Below, piece by piece: positions 7,821 to 17,252 of a stretch of DNA of 64,000 bases. How positions within the stretch are numbered: the stretch's first letter is position 1; each line of letters opens with the position of its first letter. Source of the DNA: Edaphobacter sp. (lineage in GTDB: Bacteria; Acidobacteriota; Terriglobia; Terriglobales; Acidobacteriaceae); NCBI GenBank assembly GCA_025462645.1, contig JAOAPB010000001.1:152915-216914 (forward strand). Direction: 5' to 3'. The notes under the pieces were generated by a model that saw nothing but the letters and a program-made list of their open reading frames with translations, was not told the origin of the DNA and did no database searches. A program made the translations under genes and the position numbers.

Positions 7821-8816
7821 TTACCGAGCGGCAGCTGGTTCACTGATCTCACTGAGCCGCTTCTCGAGAAGCTTCTCGAGATCTTCGAGAGCCTTGGAGA
7901 AACCGTCGATACCTTCCTTGAGCTTGTCGTTGGCCATGCGGTCGGCGGCATGCATCTTGTCGAAGGTGGTCTTGTCCATGGTGAGCTTCTCGATCTTGAG
8001 GTCCTTCGCTTTGGCTGGATCGAGCTTGCGGGTGAGGGTTCCCTCAGTCGCCTCGAGTTCGCCGAGCAGCTTGGGCGAGATGGTGAGCAGGTCGCATCCA
8101 GCCAACTCAATGATCTCGCCTATATTGCGGAAGCTGGCTCCCATAACGACGGTCTTGTAGTCAAAGTGTTTGTAGTAGTTGTAGATGGTGGTAACAGACT
8201 GGACACCAGGGTCCTCTGCGCCGGTGTAGTCCTTGCCGGTGTCCTTCTTGTACCAATCGAGGATGCGTCCGACGAAGGGCGAGATAAGGGTGACCTTCGC
8301 TTCGGCACAGGCAATAGCCTGATGCAAGCCAAAGAGCAGGGTCATGTTGCAGTGGATGCCCTCCTTCTCGAGGATCTCCGCGGCGCGAATACCCTCCCAG
8401 GTGGAGGCCAGCTTGATGAGCACACGGTCGCGGGAGATGCCGGCCTTATCGTACTGGGCAATGATGTCGCGGGCCTGCGCGATAGACTTTTCGGTGTCGT
8501 AAGAGAGCCGTGCATCGACCTCGGTGGAGACCCGGCCGGGGATGATCTCCAGAATTTTACGACCGAAGGCGACAGCAAGGGACTTGAAGGCAAGGGCGGC
8601 AACCTCCTTGTCGGACGCGCTGCTGCCGGCATCCACGCGGGCCTGTTTGAGCACATCGTCCACGATGGGCTGATACTCAGGCTTTTCTGCCGCAGCTGCG
8701 ATCAGAGAGGGGTTCGTCGTCGAATCCTGCGGGCGGAACTGTTCGATCGAGTTGATGTCGCCGGTATCGGAGACGACGGTGGTCATGCCACGAAGCTGTT
8801 CCAGTAAAGACGCCAT
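7821..8816 (-). CDS. tal: Transaldolase
   Basis: Transaldolase of the non-oxidative pentose phosphate pathway transfers a dihydroxyacetone unit from sedoheptulose 7-phosphate to glyceraldehyde 3-phosphate. The 331-residue protein matches the TalB class in length. It shows DSTTNPSLI (residues 31-39) and the Schiff-base lysine in [12 protein letters not shown] (K135). AAGGAG lies seven bases before the ATG. It is a cytosolic single-gene unit, with the FAH-family gene upstream ending 74 bases before its start. Confidence 0.95.
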   Translation of the reverse strand: MASLLEQLRGMTTVVSDTGDINSIEQFRPQDSTTNPSLIAAAAEKPEYQPIVDDVLKQARVDAGSSASDKEVAALAFKSLAVAFGRKILEIIPGRVSTEVDARLSYDTEKSIAQARDIIAQYDKAGISRDRVLIKLASTWEGIRAAEILEKEGIHCNMTLLFGLHQAIACAEAKVTLISPFVGRILDWYKKDTGKDYTGAEDPGVQSVTTIYNYYKHFDYKTVVMGASFRNIGEIIELAGCDLLTISPKLLGELEATEGTLTRKLDPAKAKDLKIEKLTMDKTTFDKMHAADRMANDKLKEGIDGFSKALEDLEKLLEKRLSEISEPAAAR

Positions 8817-8890
8817 GATATTGCTCCTTCGCTATTGGCTACGATTTTATCAAGATGTGGGATATTCCGTTGTTTTCGATGGTGGACGGC

Positions 8891-9751
8891 TCATGAAATT
8901 TCGGCTTTGTGTTGCTCTGGCTTATGCGTGCCGTGAATAGATTCGGTGGCAAATACGTTTTCGAGAGCGCCAAGACCATCTACCTCTATTTGGATGCGGT
9001 CTCCCGCCTGGACGGAGCCTACACCAGCGGGAGTTCCGGTGGGAATGAGGTCACCGGGTTCCAGGGTCATGGCTGCGGTGATGTAACGAAGGAGAGCAGC
9101 AATGGGAAAGATGAAATCGCTGGTTGTGCCCTGCTGTTTGATAGCCCCGTTGAGGCGTGTGGTAACAGTGACGGGGTCGCCGGCTGCTGGGTCTATCTCG
9201 TCGGAGACAATGGGGCCTACGGGACAGAAGGTATCGAAACCCTTGCCTCGGGTCCACTGACCGTCGCTCTTTTGAATATCACGTGCGGTGACGTCGTTGA
9301 CGCAGACATAGCCACGTATATAGGGCCGGACGTCCTCGTCCGGCCCTATGTTGCGGCAGCGACGGCCGATGACGATACCCAGCTCGCCCTCATAGTCGAC
9401 ACGGTTGGAGAGCGCAGGCATCTGGATGACGCCATTTGGCGCGAGCAGGGAGGAAGGCGGTTTAAGAAAGAGCAGCGGCTCCTTCGGTACTTCGTTTCCC
9501 AACTCGGTAGCGTGGTCACGATAGTTGCGCCCGACGCAGAGGATCTTCGATGGGCAGACGGGAGCGAGGAGGTGGAGGTCGGCAAGTGGTTTAGCCTCAA
9601 ATCCGCCTGCGAAGGCAGTTTGGGCCGCGAGGTCCTCTTCGGGGGCAACCATAGGGCCGATTGCCCAGAGAGCGCCGTCTCGCTGCTCGACAAAGGCATA
9701 GCGTGGGACGGGAACTCCGTGTTCGAAGGAGAGAAATTTGCAGTAGCGCAT
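8891..9751 (-). CDS. Fumarylacetoacetate hydrolase family protein
   Basis: A 286-residue enzyme of the FAH superfamily, which cleaves or isomerises 2,4-diketo or 2-hydroxy-dienoate acids in aromatic or sugar-acid catabolism. It shows ILCVGRNYRDHATELG, the metal-binding VDYEGELGIVIG, NDVTARDIQ, and GDLIPTGTPAGVG near the C-terminus. These are typical of the bacterial FAH/HpaG-like group rather than true fumarylacetoacetase. Its ATG lies one base after the stop of the upstream fibronectin-type lipoprotein gene, so the two are co-transcribed and probably translationally coupled. The true substrate cannot be assigned. Confidence 0.85.
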   Translation of the reverse strand: MRYCKFLSFEHGVPVPRYAFVEQRDGALWAIGPMVAPEEDLAAQTAFAGGFEAKPLADLHLLAPVCPSKILCVGRNYRDHATELGNEVPKEPLLFLKPPSSLLAPNGVIQMPALSNRVDYEGELGIVIGRRCRNIGPDEDVRPYIRGYVCVNDVTARDIQKSDGQWTRGKGFDTFCPVGPIVSDEIDPAAGDPVTVTTRLNGAIKQQGTTSDFIFPIAALLRYITAAMTLEPGDLIPTGTPAGVGSVQAGDRIQIEVDGLGALENVFATESIHGTHKPEQHKAEIS

Positions 9752-9752
9752 G

Positions 9753-10922
9753 TTACGGCTCCCTTAAGATTTCCTGTACGTCGGCACTGGGCTGGCTTTC
9801 ATTACCAGCGGTGTCGATTGCGGTGACTCGATAAGTGTAGCGATGACCCGGTGTCGCGGTGAGGTCACGAAAAGCAGGGCCAACAACCGGGGTCTGGTTG
9901 AGGCGGATGGTTGGTCCCTGAGGCTGGCCGTCAGCGTTGATCTCTTGCCGGTAAACAATATATCCGGCGAGATCGGTTTCGGCGCCAGGTTGCCATGAGA
10001 GATCGATGGAGCGGTCGGCCGAAGTGGTGCCGCCCGGCACAGAGGCCAGACCCGTAGGAACCTGCGGCGGAAAAGTGTCGCTGAGGAGCATCGTGACGGC
10101 AATCGACTTGGGACTGCGCAGCTCCAGGGTGTGGCCGCCGAGTTTGACGGAACGGACGCGCTGGGCCGTGTAGGTGTAGGTTTCGCCCTTTTGAGCGGTG
10201 CGGTCGAGGGTGCCCCCGGGGTCGGCGAGATCTTTGCCGGCCTGCAGGTGAACCTCGGATGGCTTCGGTGGCGTGAGTTGCAGGGGTTGCTTTGCGGCAG
10301 ATTGAGCGTGAGTCTTTTCGGGAGTGGGGGCACTGGAGATTACGCGATCCAGTTCGACAGTAGAGGCGACGGGGGTGGCGGAGGTCTGGCGCAACCACTC
10401 GATGACCGCTCCATCTTTGGTGGCGGTTGCACGCAGCTGTGCAATGGTGGGAGGAGCCGTGCCGGCGGCGGCGAAGGCTTGGCCGGACGGACCGGCGGAA
10501 CGACCGGCGACGTTGAAGATCTGTATCCGGTAGGCCACGAGAGCTGCGGGATCGGCAGTGAGGAGTTGCGGCAGAGGATCGATAGTCTGCGTAGGACCAG
10601 GGTGCACAGAGAGACGTTGTACCGTAACCCAAGCACCTGCGGATGAGGATGTGGGATTGATTTGGCGGCAGACCTCCGCCGTCAGATTTCCAACGACATC
10701 GAGGCGGTCAGTGGTGCGCGAGGGCGTCGTCCAGTGGAGCTGGACTTGGCTGCCGATGCGTTCGGCGGTCAGATCGGTCACTACCTCGGAGAGGTTCAAG
10801 GTAGGTGGTCGAGGATTGCCTGGGCTGGCGCAGCCGACTGCCAACGGAATCAGCAGCGCTAGAGCGCCCGTGCCGAGACCTGTCACCGGATGCGGGTGTC
10901 GTGGTTTACCCGGAAACTTCAT
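9753..10922 (-). CDS. Fibronectin type III-domain lipoprotein
   Basis: A 389-residue exported protein with lipobox AVGC (Cys about residue 31). Two or three immunoglobulin-like/FN3 segments follow, the last beginning near PPQVPTGLASVPGG and containing DLSWQPG...DLAGYIVYR and YTYRVTAIDTAGNES, a textbook FN3 ending. It is probably surface-anchored, binding carbohydrate or protein partners. It precedes the FAH-family gene in one operon although no functional link is obvious. Terriglobia commonly carry such lipoproteins of unknown role. Confidence 0.7.
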   Translation of the reverse strand: MKFPGKPRHPHPVTGLGTGALALLIPLAVGCASPGNPRPPTLNLSEVVTDLTAERIGSQVQLHWTTPSRTTDRLDVVGNLTAEVCRQINPTSSSAGAWVTVQRLSVHPGPTQTIDPLPQLLTADPAALVAYRIQIFNVAGRSAGPSGQAFAAAGTAPPTIAQLRATATKDGAVIEWLRQTSATPVASTVELDRVISSAPTPEKTHAQSAAKQPLQLTPPKPSEVHLQAGKDLADPGGTLDRTAQKGETYTYTAQRVRSVKLGGHTLELRSPKSIAVTMLLSDTFPPQVPTGLASVPGGTTSADRSIDLSWQPGAETDLAGYIVYRQEINADGQPQGPTIRLNQTPVVGPAFRDLTATPGHRYTYRVTAIDTAGNESQPSADVQEILREP

Positions 10923-11011
10923 TGGTCTCAGCCTAGCATTTCGCTACGCATAGGCAGTGGGCTGGATCTAACCTCGGAGCCGGTATCAAGCCAGAATCAA
11001 GCGGATCGACA

Positions 11012-11527
11012 TCAACGAGCGCCCGCGACCAGCAGAAGTTTACTCGGCACCGCGCTGCACCTTGCCTTAGCCGACGAGTGCCACACAAAGCCATTCGCAT
11101 ACTCAACCTCGTTGAGTTCGACCCAGCTCACCGTATTCACCCGATGCATCCAGATCTCCTTGATGAGAAGGCTTGCAGCCTCCCCGGCAATCCGGAAGCT
11201 CTCCGAAGCGTCCGGCTCCGCGCCGCTGACAGTAGGCATCACACGCCGCTTTGCCGAATAGCCATGCACCGTCACATCGGCCGACACAATCCCCGCAGCG
11301 TCCTTCTGGCCCAGCTTGACCTCGAGTCCCTGCCGTTGACGCCTCTCCGCTGCGCCCTTCGTCTCGACCACGTTCAGCGTCGATCTGCGCTCAACGGAGA
11401 AACCTGCCGGGCAACCACCCTGCGCCGGAGCCTCCATGAACTGCACCGGCGGAGTACGAGAGTTCGTCTGCGCCGGCAATCCAACGCTCACCAAAAACAT
11501 CGCTAAGACCACGGAAGAACGCCGCAT
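11012..11527 (-). CDS. Secreted hypothetical protein
   Basis: A 171-residue protein with a signal peptide (MRRSSVVLAMFLVSVGLPAQT). The mature part contains GGCPAGFSVERRSTLNVVET and a basic C-terminal half. ATG 11527 has GGGGAGG six bases upstream, whereas a GTG reading from 11542 would overlap that ribosome-binding site. It was not recognised as a named family. It lies 90 bases upstream of the FN3 lipoprotein on the same strand. Confidence 0.6.
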   Translation of the reverse strand: MRRSSVVLAMFLVSVGLPAQTNSRTPPVQFMEAPAQGGCPAGFSVERRSTLNVVETKGAAERRQRQGLEVKLGQKDAAGIVSADVTVHGYSAKRRVMPTVSGAEPDASESFRIAGEAASLLIKEIWMHRVNTVSWVELNEVEYANGFVWHSSAKARCSAVPSKLLLVAGAR

Positions 11528-11647
11528 GATGAACCTCCCCACGCCATTGGTGGCAATACCTTACTCCTTCGGGAGTTTCCCACTCAAGTCGAATATCCCG
11601 GTGCTCCATCCATAGCTTCTTACACGCACACGATATGCTGGAACCCA

Positions 11648-12694
11648 ATGGATCCCCTGACACACTTGATGACTGGAGCCGTCCTCTCGCGCACCGGCTT
11701 CAACCGCAAGGCCGCCTACGCCACCGTAGCCATGACCCTCGCCGCCGAGGTCCCCGACCTCGACGTCCTCTGGTCGTTCGGCGGCCCCATCGCCGCCTTC
11801 CAGCACCACCGTGGCTGGACCCACACTCTCATCGGCGTCCCGCTCGAAGCCGCGATCGTCGTAGGCGTCATCTGGCTCATCCATCGCTGGCGCCTGAAGC
11901 GAAGCAACCCGGTGAAACAGCTCGCCCCCATCCATTGGCCGCGCCTCTACCTCTTCTCCCTCATAGCCCTTCTAAGCCATCTCCTCCTCGACTGGACCAA
12001 TAACTACGGCCTCCGTCCCTTCTTCCCCTTTGATCCTCATTGGTACGCCGCCTCCTTCGTCTTCATCTTCGAGCCTGTCATCTTCCTCCTTCTCCTCACA
12101 GCTCTCGTAGCTCCGGCGCTCTTCGGCCTCGTAGGCAGCGAAGTAGGGGCACGCCGCTCTCCCTTCCGCGGCCGAGGCTGGGCTATCTTCGCCCTCACCG
12201 GGATCCTCGCCCTCTGGGGACTACGCGCCTTCGAGCGCCAGAAGGCCATCCAACTGGCCCAGAGCGGCGACTACAACAACGCCCAGGTCCTCCGCGTCAC
12301 CGCCGACCCCTACCCCATCAACCCATTCCGCTGGCAGACCATCGCCGAAACTCCGCGCTTCTACCAGCTCTCCACCGCCGACACCCTCAGCAACACCCTC
12401 GCCACCAACCCCCAGGCCGACCTCTTCCACAAGCCTCCCACCACCCTCGCCACCCTCCGCGCCAAACAGAGCTGGCTCGGCCGAGCCTACCTCGACTGGT
12501 CCAGCTACCCTCTCGTCACCGACACCGGAGCCGACCCCGACGGCATCACCACCGTCACCTTCCGAGATCTGCGCTTCATGTACGACATGCCCTTCCTCTC
12601 CGGGCGCGAGAAGACACCCCTCTCCGGCGCCGTCTACATCGACGCCGACCGCCGCATCGACCATATGGAGATGGATGGCCGCATCCAGCGATAG
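11648..12694 (+). CDS. DUF457 membrane-bound metal-dependent hydrolase
   Basis: A 348-residue inner-membrane protein of the YbcI/YdjM (DUF457) family. The N-terminus has the conserved metal-ligand pattern: MDPLTHLMTGA (His6), then AAEVPDLDVLW and QHHRGWTHTL, followed by several membrane helices (about residues 75-185) and a soluble C-terminal domain (DTGADPDGITTVTFRDLRFMY). Family members are predicted phospholipase D-like or general metal-dependent hydrolases; the substrate is unknown. The following DUF6580-like gene starts 167 bases after its stop. Confidence 0.8.
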   Translation: MDPLTHLMTGAVLSRTGFNRKAAYATVAMTLAAEVPDLDVLWSFGGPIAAFQHHRGWTHTLIGVPLEAAIVVGVIWLIHRWRLKRSNPVKQLAPIHWPRLYLFSLIALLSHLLLDWTNNYGLRPFFPFDPHWYAASFVFIFEPVIFLLLLTALVAPALFGLVGSEVGARRSPFRGRGWAIFALTGILALWGLRAFERQKAIQLAQSGDYNNAQVLRVTADPYPINPFRWQTIAETPRFYQLSTADTLSNTLATNPQADLFHKPPTTLATLRAKQSWLGRAYLDWSSYPLVTDTGADPDGITTVTFRDLRFMYDMPFLSGREKTPLSGAVYIDADRRIDHMEMDGRIQR

Positions 12695-12860
12695 TCTCGC
12701 CACTCTCGTCGTTGCCCGCTGCTGCGCGATACCGACGCTGAGAAGCGGTCGGAAACCTCAGTCTTTATCACTCCACATCACTCCACGAGTTGACCTGCCG
12801 CTCAGGAAGCCGGAGAATCATAGAGCGCATGTTTCCATGCTCCCCGACATTGAGGTTCCT

Positions 12861-13412
12861 ATGGCTGCCTATCTCGTTCTTCTATTCGCTGTTCTAAGCC
12901 GTATCCTCCCCCACACCTTCCATACCACCAGCGTAGGCTTCACGGCTGTCGGCGGAGGCCTCCTCTTCTTCGGTGCGAGACGCGGCCGCTGGCAGACCAT
13001 CCTCGCCGTCCTCGCCCTCATGGCGACCGACTACTACCTCACCGTCTACACCTACGGATTCGCCTTCCATCCCGGCTCCTATCTCGTCACCTGGGCCTGG
13101 TACGCCGGCGTCTGCCTCTTCGGCCATCAGATACTCAACGGCAGGCCCTCTGCCCTTCGCGTAGCCGGAGCCGTCCTCGCCTCCTCCACCTCCTTCTTCC
13201 TCCTCAGCAACTTCGTCGTCTGGATGGGTGACGGTCTCTACGCTCACACCGCCGCCGGCCTCGCAACCTGCTTCATCGCAGCCATCCCCTTCTACGCGAA
13301 CGACGTCATGTCCACCGCGATCACCGCAGGCGCCCTCTTCGGCCTTCCAGTCCTCGCCGCCAATATCGCCGAGAGCATCCGCGAAGTCCAGAGCAACCAC
13401 CGCGCCGCCTAA
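12861..13412 (+). CDS. DUF6580-like membrane protein (putative transporter subunit)
   Basis: A 183-residue hydrophobic protein with about five membrane helices (ILPHTFHTTSVGFTAVGGGLLFFGARRG at the start, LPVLAANIAESIR at the end). It resembles the DUF6580 and ECF-type S-component-like small transport proteins. ATG 12861 follows TGAGGT. An in-frame reading starting at 12675 overlaps the preceding gene and has no good ribosome-binding site. A strong hairpin follows 17 bases after its stop. Confidence 0.6.
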   Translation: MAAYLVLLFAVLSRILPHTFHTTSVGFTAVGGGLLFFGARRGRWQTILAVLALMATDYYLTVYTYGFAFHPGSYLVTWAWYAGVCLFGHQILNGRPSALRVAGAVLASSTSFFLLSNFVVWMGDGLYAHTAAGLATCFIAAIPFYANDVMSTAITAGALFGLPVLAANIAESIREVQSNHRAA

Positions 13413-13428
13413 CCTTCAAGCATGAGCA

Positions 13429-13463
13429 ATGCAAAGGGCTGCGAGGTTCGCAGCCCTTTTGCA
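13429..13463 (+). terminator. Rho-independent-like terminator
   Basis: ATGCAAAGGGCTGCGA, loop GGT, TCGCAGCCCTTTTGCAT: a nearly perfect 16-bp stem 17 bases after the DUF6580-like stop codon. Confidence 0.75.
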
Positions 13464-13550
13464 TGCGCCCTTACCCAATAGCTCAATCCGTGGCGCGCCC
13501 TCCAGAGACCAATCAGAGACCAAAAGGACCGAAAAGTGTCCTCCCGCTAT

Positions 13551-13671
13551 CCACGTTTGCCACACATTTCACCACAGCCTGTCCACTCAAAAACCACGAT
13601 TACTGCCCATTTTCCGCAAAATCCCACCTGAAAACAGCCTAAAAAAATCTGCGCTCTCAAACATCTTCTTC
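13551..13671. repeat. A/C-rich dispersed element, copy A
   Basis: The block CCACGTTTGCCACACATTTC followed by ACCACAGCCTGTCCA and then a purine-poor A/C-rich tail recurs at 30175-30300, with only a few changes in the first 45 bases. Here it lies between convergent genes and its end overlaps the last codons of the DedA-like gene. No protein is evident. Confidence 0.55.
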
Positions 13672-14295
13672 AACCGGAAACTGAGTTCCCCGCTTCTTAT
13701 CAAAAAGCTTCCGCACCACATACACCACGACCAACCCCACCAGAACTCCAGCCCCACCAAGCACATAGCCAAGATGTCCATGAAGGGTCCGCGTAATCGT
13801 GCGCAAAAGCGCCGGCCCATACAGAATCGTAATAATCGCCCAAACCAGAAACCGCAAAAACTTCCCGATCAGAATCGCACTGAAGAACCAAAGCGGCTTC
13901 ATCTCAAACACCCCCGCAGCCAGCTCAAACAGCTTCACCGGCATAGGCGGAGGCATCATCGCAGGTACCATGATCGCCAGAAACTCTTGTTTTTCAAAGC
14001 GATCCCGCAACTTCTCATAACGCTGCCGGTTGATCCGCTTGAGTAGAAACAGCTCTCCACCAGCGCGGCCAAGGTAGTAGGGAACCAGGCTACCGATAGC
14101 CGAACCCAGAGCAGCGATGAAGCAATAGGCTAGAAAACGGCCGTGATTCTCAGCAACATCCTTGATTAAAAGTGCATCCAGAGGCATCGGCACCGACGAC
14201 GAATCCACAATCGCCATGCCTCCCAAACCCCATATTCCAAGGGCCTGCAATGCGACGTTCGCCTTATGTATCCAAAGAGAGATGGGGATCTTCAC
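13657..14295 (-). CDS. DedA/VTT-domain membrane protein (YqaA-like)
   Basis: A 212-residue integral membrane protein of the SNARE-associated/VTT superfamily. These proteins act in lipid scrambling, such as undecaprenyl-phosphate recycling, or in membrane homeostasis. It shows LGGMAIVDSSSVPMPLDALL, ALGSAIGSLVPYYLGRAGG with a following basic loop (KRINRQRYEKLRDRFEKQ), and MVPAMMPPPMPVKLFELAAGVF. This matches the G-x-x-x-(V/Y)xYxxGR and re-entrant-loop pattern of the family. The MogA-like gene lies upstream on the same strand, 16 bases away, so they may be co-transcribed. Confidence 0.8.
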   Translation of the reverse strand: MKIPISLWIHKANVALQALGIWGLGGMAIVDSSSVPMPLDALLIKDVAENHGRFLAYCFIAALGSAIGSLVPYYLGRAGGELFLLKRINRQRYEKLRDRFEKQEFLAIMVPAMMPPPMPVKLFELAAGVFEMKPLWFFSAILIGKFLRFLVWAIITILYGPALLRTITRTLHGHLGYVLGGAGVLVGLVVVYVVRKLFDKKRGTQFPVEEDV

Positions 14296-14311
14296 AGGGT
14301 TTCATCCAAGT

Positions 14312-14851
14312 CTAATCGTTCTTCATCGCCGTTTCGTGAACATTCGCCGCATCGCCACCATGCGCCGTTCGCCCAGCCAGTAGATCCAGAGCGTGAGGCA
14401 ACAGCGGAAGAATAGCCACAAGCGAACTCTCCGCACCCGCCGGGCTCCCTGGCAGATTCACGATCAACGTACTCCCAAGCGTCCCACAGACTGCCCGGCT
14501 CAGCGATGCAAGCGGCGTCTGCTTCAACCCCTCCGTGCGCATACGCTCTGCCAGACCATCGATCAAGCGGTCGCACACCAGTCGCGTCGCCTCCGGCGTA
14601 ACATCCCGCGCCGCCAGCCCCGTGCCTCCCGTCGTCACGATCAACGAAGCCTTCTGCGCATGTCGACGCAACGCCGCAGCGATCAAATCCGTTACATCCG
14701 GCAGTGTCTCGACCTCCACTGCGCTAACCCCCACAGCCTCCAGTTGCCGAACCACTGTGGGCCCAGAGAGATCCACCTGCTGCCCCTGGAAGCAGCGGTC
14801 ACTGATGGTCAGCACGACGGCACAGGTGTCGACGGCAAAGCTCCTAGTCAT
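14312..14851 (-). CDS. MogA/MoaB-family molybdopterin adenylyltransferase
   Basis: A 179-residue protein of the MoCF fold, adenylating molybdopterin in molybdenum cofactor synthesis. It has [12 protein letters not shown] at the N-terminus, the signature [17 protein letters not shown] in the middle, and a C-terminal [14 protein letters not shown]. Its length is typical of stand-alone MogA/MoaB rather than MoeA. MogA versus MoaB cannot be decided by eye. No other cofactor genes are nearby. It is divergent from the TonB-like gene. Confidence 0.85.
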   Translation of the reverse strand: MTRSFAVDTCAVVLTISDRCFQGQQVDLSGPTVVRQLEAVGVSAVEVETLPDVTDLIAAALRRHAQKASLIVTTGGTGLAARDVTPEATRLVCDRLIDGLAERMRTEGLKQTPLASLSRAVCGTLGSTLIVNLPGSPAGAESSLVAILPLLPHALDLLAGRTAHGGDAANVHETAMKND

Positions 14852-15020
14852 CCAGTTAGTTTACGGCTTCGATGATCCGGTGTCGGAGCAATCACTTACG
14901 TAACCGCCGCCAAAGGTGAGAAAATAGAAGAGCCCACGCCAACCGGGCGGTCGACCCGGGCGGTTTCTGTATTTGCTAACGCAACTTTCGCGTGCCGCAG
15001 CCGTCACAACAACATAGCTC

Positions 15021-16070
15021 ATGCCCTCTCTCGAGACGCCCCCCAACTCCGTTCCGCCGCCCAGCACGCCCGTCAAGGTGCGTACCAATCGCTACGGCGA
15101 TCTCGAAGAGCACGAGCTCATCCATCTCCTGGATTCCTTGGACGACGAACGCTCCAAGGCCCGCTTCCGCGAATCGGTTTACATCTCACTCATCATTTGG
15201 CTGGTCATTGGCTGGTTCGTGCTCTACGGACCTCAGGTCATCTTCCATCAGCCTCGCCTCGTCAATCCTGCCGACGTCCTCAAAGAGCGTGACAAACAGC
15301 TCACCTACCTCGACGTCCCTAAAGATGTGAGCAAACAGCTGCCGAAGAAGCCCTCCAACGTCATCAGCGACAAGGACCGCACTCAGCAGAGCCCCAAGCC
15401 GACCCTCGACAAGAAGACGCTCGAGCAGCTACAGGCCATGCGCAAGGCTGGTGCTCCAGGAGCGTCCGCTCCTACGCCTCAGCCACCACAGCAGGCCGCT
15501 CCACAACCTGCGCCTCAACAGCAGCCTCCTCCCGCTCCTCTCCCTCAGCATCCGCCGCAGCAGCAGGCAATGGTCGATGCCCCACGCCCCGCACCCACTC
15601 GGCCCAACTTCGGCAACCCGAACCAGTCAGCTGGCGACGCTATCCGACAGGCCGCTGAACAGGCAGCCCAAAACCGCGGGCAAGGCGGAGACTACGGAGC
15701 CAATAGCCCAGTAGCGCATCAGGGCCTGAACACGGGAGTTGAAGTCCTCTCCGACACAATGGGCGTCGACTTTGCGCCTTACCTCAGAAGGATTCTCGGC
15801 GATATCAAGAGGACGTGGATACCGCTCATCCCTGAGGAGGCGCGGCCGCCACTGAACAAGCAAGGCGAGACATTGATTCGTTTCACCATCATGCCCAACG
15901 GTCGTGTCGGTATTATGAACCTCGATGGCTCAACCCAGGACGAGGCGATCGACCGCGCCGCATGGGGTTCCATCAAGGGAAATAATCCATTTCCGCCACT
16001 GCCCGCTCAGTTCCATGGACCACAACTCGAACTGCGCATCCGGTTCCTCGTCAACAAGACGCCAGAGTAG
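15021..16070 (+). CDS. TonB-family energy transducer-like protein
   Basis: A 349-residue protein with a cytoplasmic N-terminus, one membrane helix (about residues 54-75, VYISLIIWLVIGWFVLYG) and a long periplasmic Pro/Gln/Ala-rich spanning region (about 140-205, PQPPQQAAPQPAPQQQPPPAP). A C-terminal TonB/TolA-like domain follows (WIPLIPEEARPPLNKQGETLIRF...GRVGIMNLDGSTQDEAIDRAAWGSI). It would pass proton-motive energy from an ExbB/ExbD-type complex to outer-membrane receptors. No exbBD genes adjoin it. The long N-terminus (about 50 residues before the helix) is unusual for TonB. A small membrane protein and miaA follow immediately, probably in one operon. Confidence 0.8.
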   Translation: MPSLETPPNSVPPPSTPVKVRTNRYGDLEEHELIHLLDSLDDERSKARFRESVYISLIIWLVIGWFVLYGPQVIFHQPRLVNPADVLKERDKQLTYLDVPKDVSKQLPKKPSNVISDKDRTQQSPKPTLDKKTLEQLQAMRKAGAPGASAPTPQPPQQAAPQPAPQQQPPPAPLPQHPPQQQAMVDAPRPAPTRPNFGNPNQSAGDAIRQAAEQAAQNRGQGGDYGANSPVAHQGLNTGVEVLSDTMGVDFAPYLRRILGDIKRTWIPLIPEEARPPLNKQGETLIRFTIMPNGRVGIMNLDGSTQDEAIDRAAWGSIKGNNPFPPLPAQFHGPQLELRIRFLVNKTPE

Positions 16071-16076
16071 GCAAGC

Positions 16077-16232
16077 ATGCCTACCCCCACCCCACTGGAG
16101 CAGTCGAAGCAACACGAGCGCCGCCGCCAAATTCGCGGTCTCCTCCTGCTCGCCTTAGCCATTCTGATCTTCAGCCTCCTGCGCGCAGGTCTCCACAACG
16201 TCTTCACCCCCGGCTGGTGGCGGTTATGGTGA
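16077..16232 (+). CDS. Small single-helix membrane protein (51 residues)
   Basis: ATG at 16077, six bases after the TonB-like stop. The product begins MPTPTPLEQSKQHERRRQIR, continues with a hydrophobic helix GLLLLALAILIFSLLRAGL and ends FTPGWWRLW. A positively charged N-terminus before one helix fits an inner-membrane anchor with N-in topology. The stop overlaps the miaA start by seven bases (ATG 16226), suggesting translational coupling. No family was recognised, and it is easily missed because of its size. Confidence 0.6.
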   Translation: MPTPTPLEQSKQHERRRQIRGLLLLALAILIFSLLRAGLHNVFTPGWWRLW

Positions 16233-17209
16233 AGCCAGCAAATTCGGTGCAACCCGAAACTCCCCTCATCGTCCTCGCAGGCCCCACCGCAAGCGGAAAG
16301 ACCTCGCTCGCCATCCGCCTCGCCGAGCAGTTCAACGGCGAGATCGTCAGCTGCGACTCCGTAGCCGTGTACCGCGAGATGGAGATCGGTACCGCCAAGC
16401 CATCGCACGAAGAGCGAGCCCTCGTCCAGCACCACATGATCGACATCGCCTGGCCCGACGAGGCCTGCACCGCGGGCGACTACGGCCGCCAGGCCCGCGA
16501 AGCACTCACCGGCATCACGCAACGCGGCCATCTGCCCATCATCGCCGGAGGCACCGGTCTCTACCTTCGCGCCCTCATCGACGGCCTCTTCCCCGCGCCT
16601 CCCCAGCAACCTGGTCGCCGCGAGCGCCTGCGCAACCTCGCCGAAGTGCGCGGCTCAGCCTATCTCCATCGCATCCTCGCTCGCCTCGACGTCACCGCCG
16701 CCGCCTCCATCCATGTCAACGACGTTCCCAAGGTCGTCCGCGCCATCGAGGTCTCACTCGCCGCTAAGCAGCCTCTGACAGAGCAATGGCAAAAGGGCCG
16801 CGACGCCCTCACCGGATACAACATCCTCCGCTTCGGTCTAAACCCGCCCCGGCCACGTCTCTACGAACGCATCAATCAGCGCGCTGCCGCCATGTTCGAC
16901 CGCGGCCTCATCGAAGAGACAGAGCGACTCCTCGAACGCTACGGCCGCGACTGCCGCCCACTGACCTCTCTTGGCTACGCCGAAGCCACGGCCGTTCTTG
17001 GCAATCAACTCACCCGCGAACAGGCCGTATCCCAGGCCCAACAAGGCCATCGCAACTACGCCAAACGCCAGCTAACCTGGTTCCGCCGCGAGCCCGACAT
17101 GCACTGGTTGGAAGGCTGTGGCAGTGACGAAGACATCGCACAACAGGCCCTGCATCTGGTCAGTCACCACCTCAAATGCGGTGATCCATTGATGGATCAA
17201 ATCGGGTAA
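16226..17209 (+). CDS. miaA: tRNA dimethylallyltransferase
   Basis: MiaA adds a dimethylallyl group to A37 of tRNAs that read UNN codons. The 327-residue protein has the P-loop GPTASGKTS, SCDSVAVYREMEIGTAKPS (the DSxQxYrxxdIGTAKP pattern), HHMIDI, AGDYGRQAREAL, and GGTGLYLRALIDGLF. The C-terminal segment FRREPDMHWLE is also standard. ATG 16226 is preferred over GTG 16217. Spacing from the upstream small gene indicates operon membership. A terminator hairpin follows within 12 bases. Confidence 0.93.
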   Translation: MVKPANSVQPETPLIVLAGPTASGKTSLAIRLAEQFNGEIVSCDSVAVYREMEIGTAKPSHEERALVQHHMIDIAWPDEACTAGDYGRQAREALTGITQRGHLPIIAGGTGLYLRALIDGLFPAPPQQPGRRERLRNLAEVRGSAYLHRILARLDVTAAASIHVNDVPKVVRAIEVSLAAKQPLTEQWQKGRDALTGYNILRFGLNPPRPRLYERINQRAAAMFDRGLIEETERLLERYGRDCRPLTSLGYAEATAVLGNQLTREQAVSQAQQGHRNYAKRQLTWFRREPDMHWLEGCGSDEDIAQQALHLVSHHLKCGDPLMDQIG

Positions 17210-17220
17210 TACCGAGCAAG

Positions 17221-17246
17221 AGGCCCATCCATCAGGATGGGCCTTC
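17221..17246 (+). terminator. Terminator between miaA and a convergent gene
   Basis: AGGCCCATCC ATCA GGATGGGCCT: a 10-bp perfect stem followed by TTCG, 12 bases past the miaA stop and 7 bases from the convergent lipoprotein gene's stop; probably bidirectional. Confidence 0.75.
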
Positions 17247-17252
17247 GCATCA

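Noticed and set aside
11648..12741. Plus-strand frames 12040-12741 and antisense frame 12221-12703 inside the DUF457 gene
   Set aside because: They are shadows of the high G+C gene; their products are low-complexity Arg/Pro or Gly/Val/Glu-rich.
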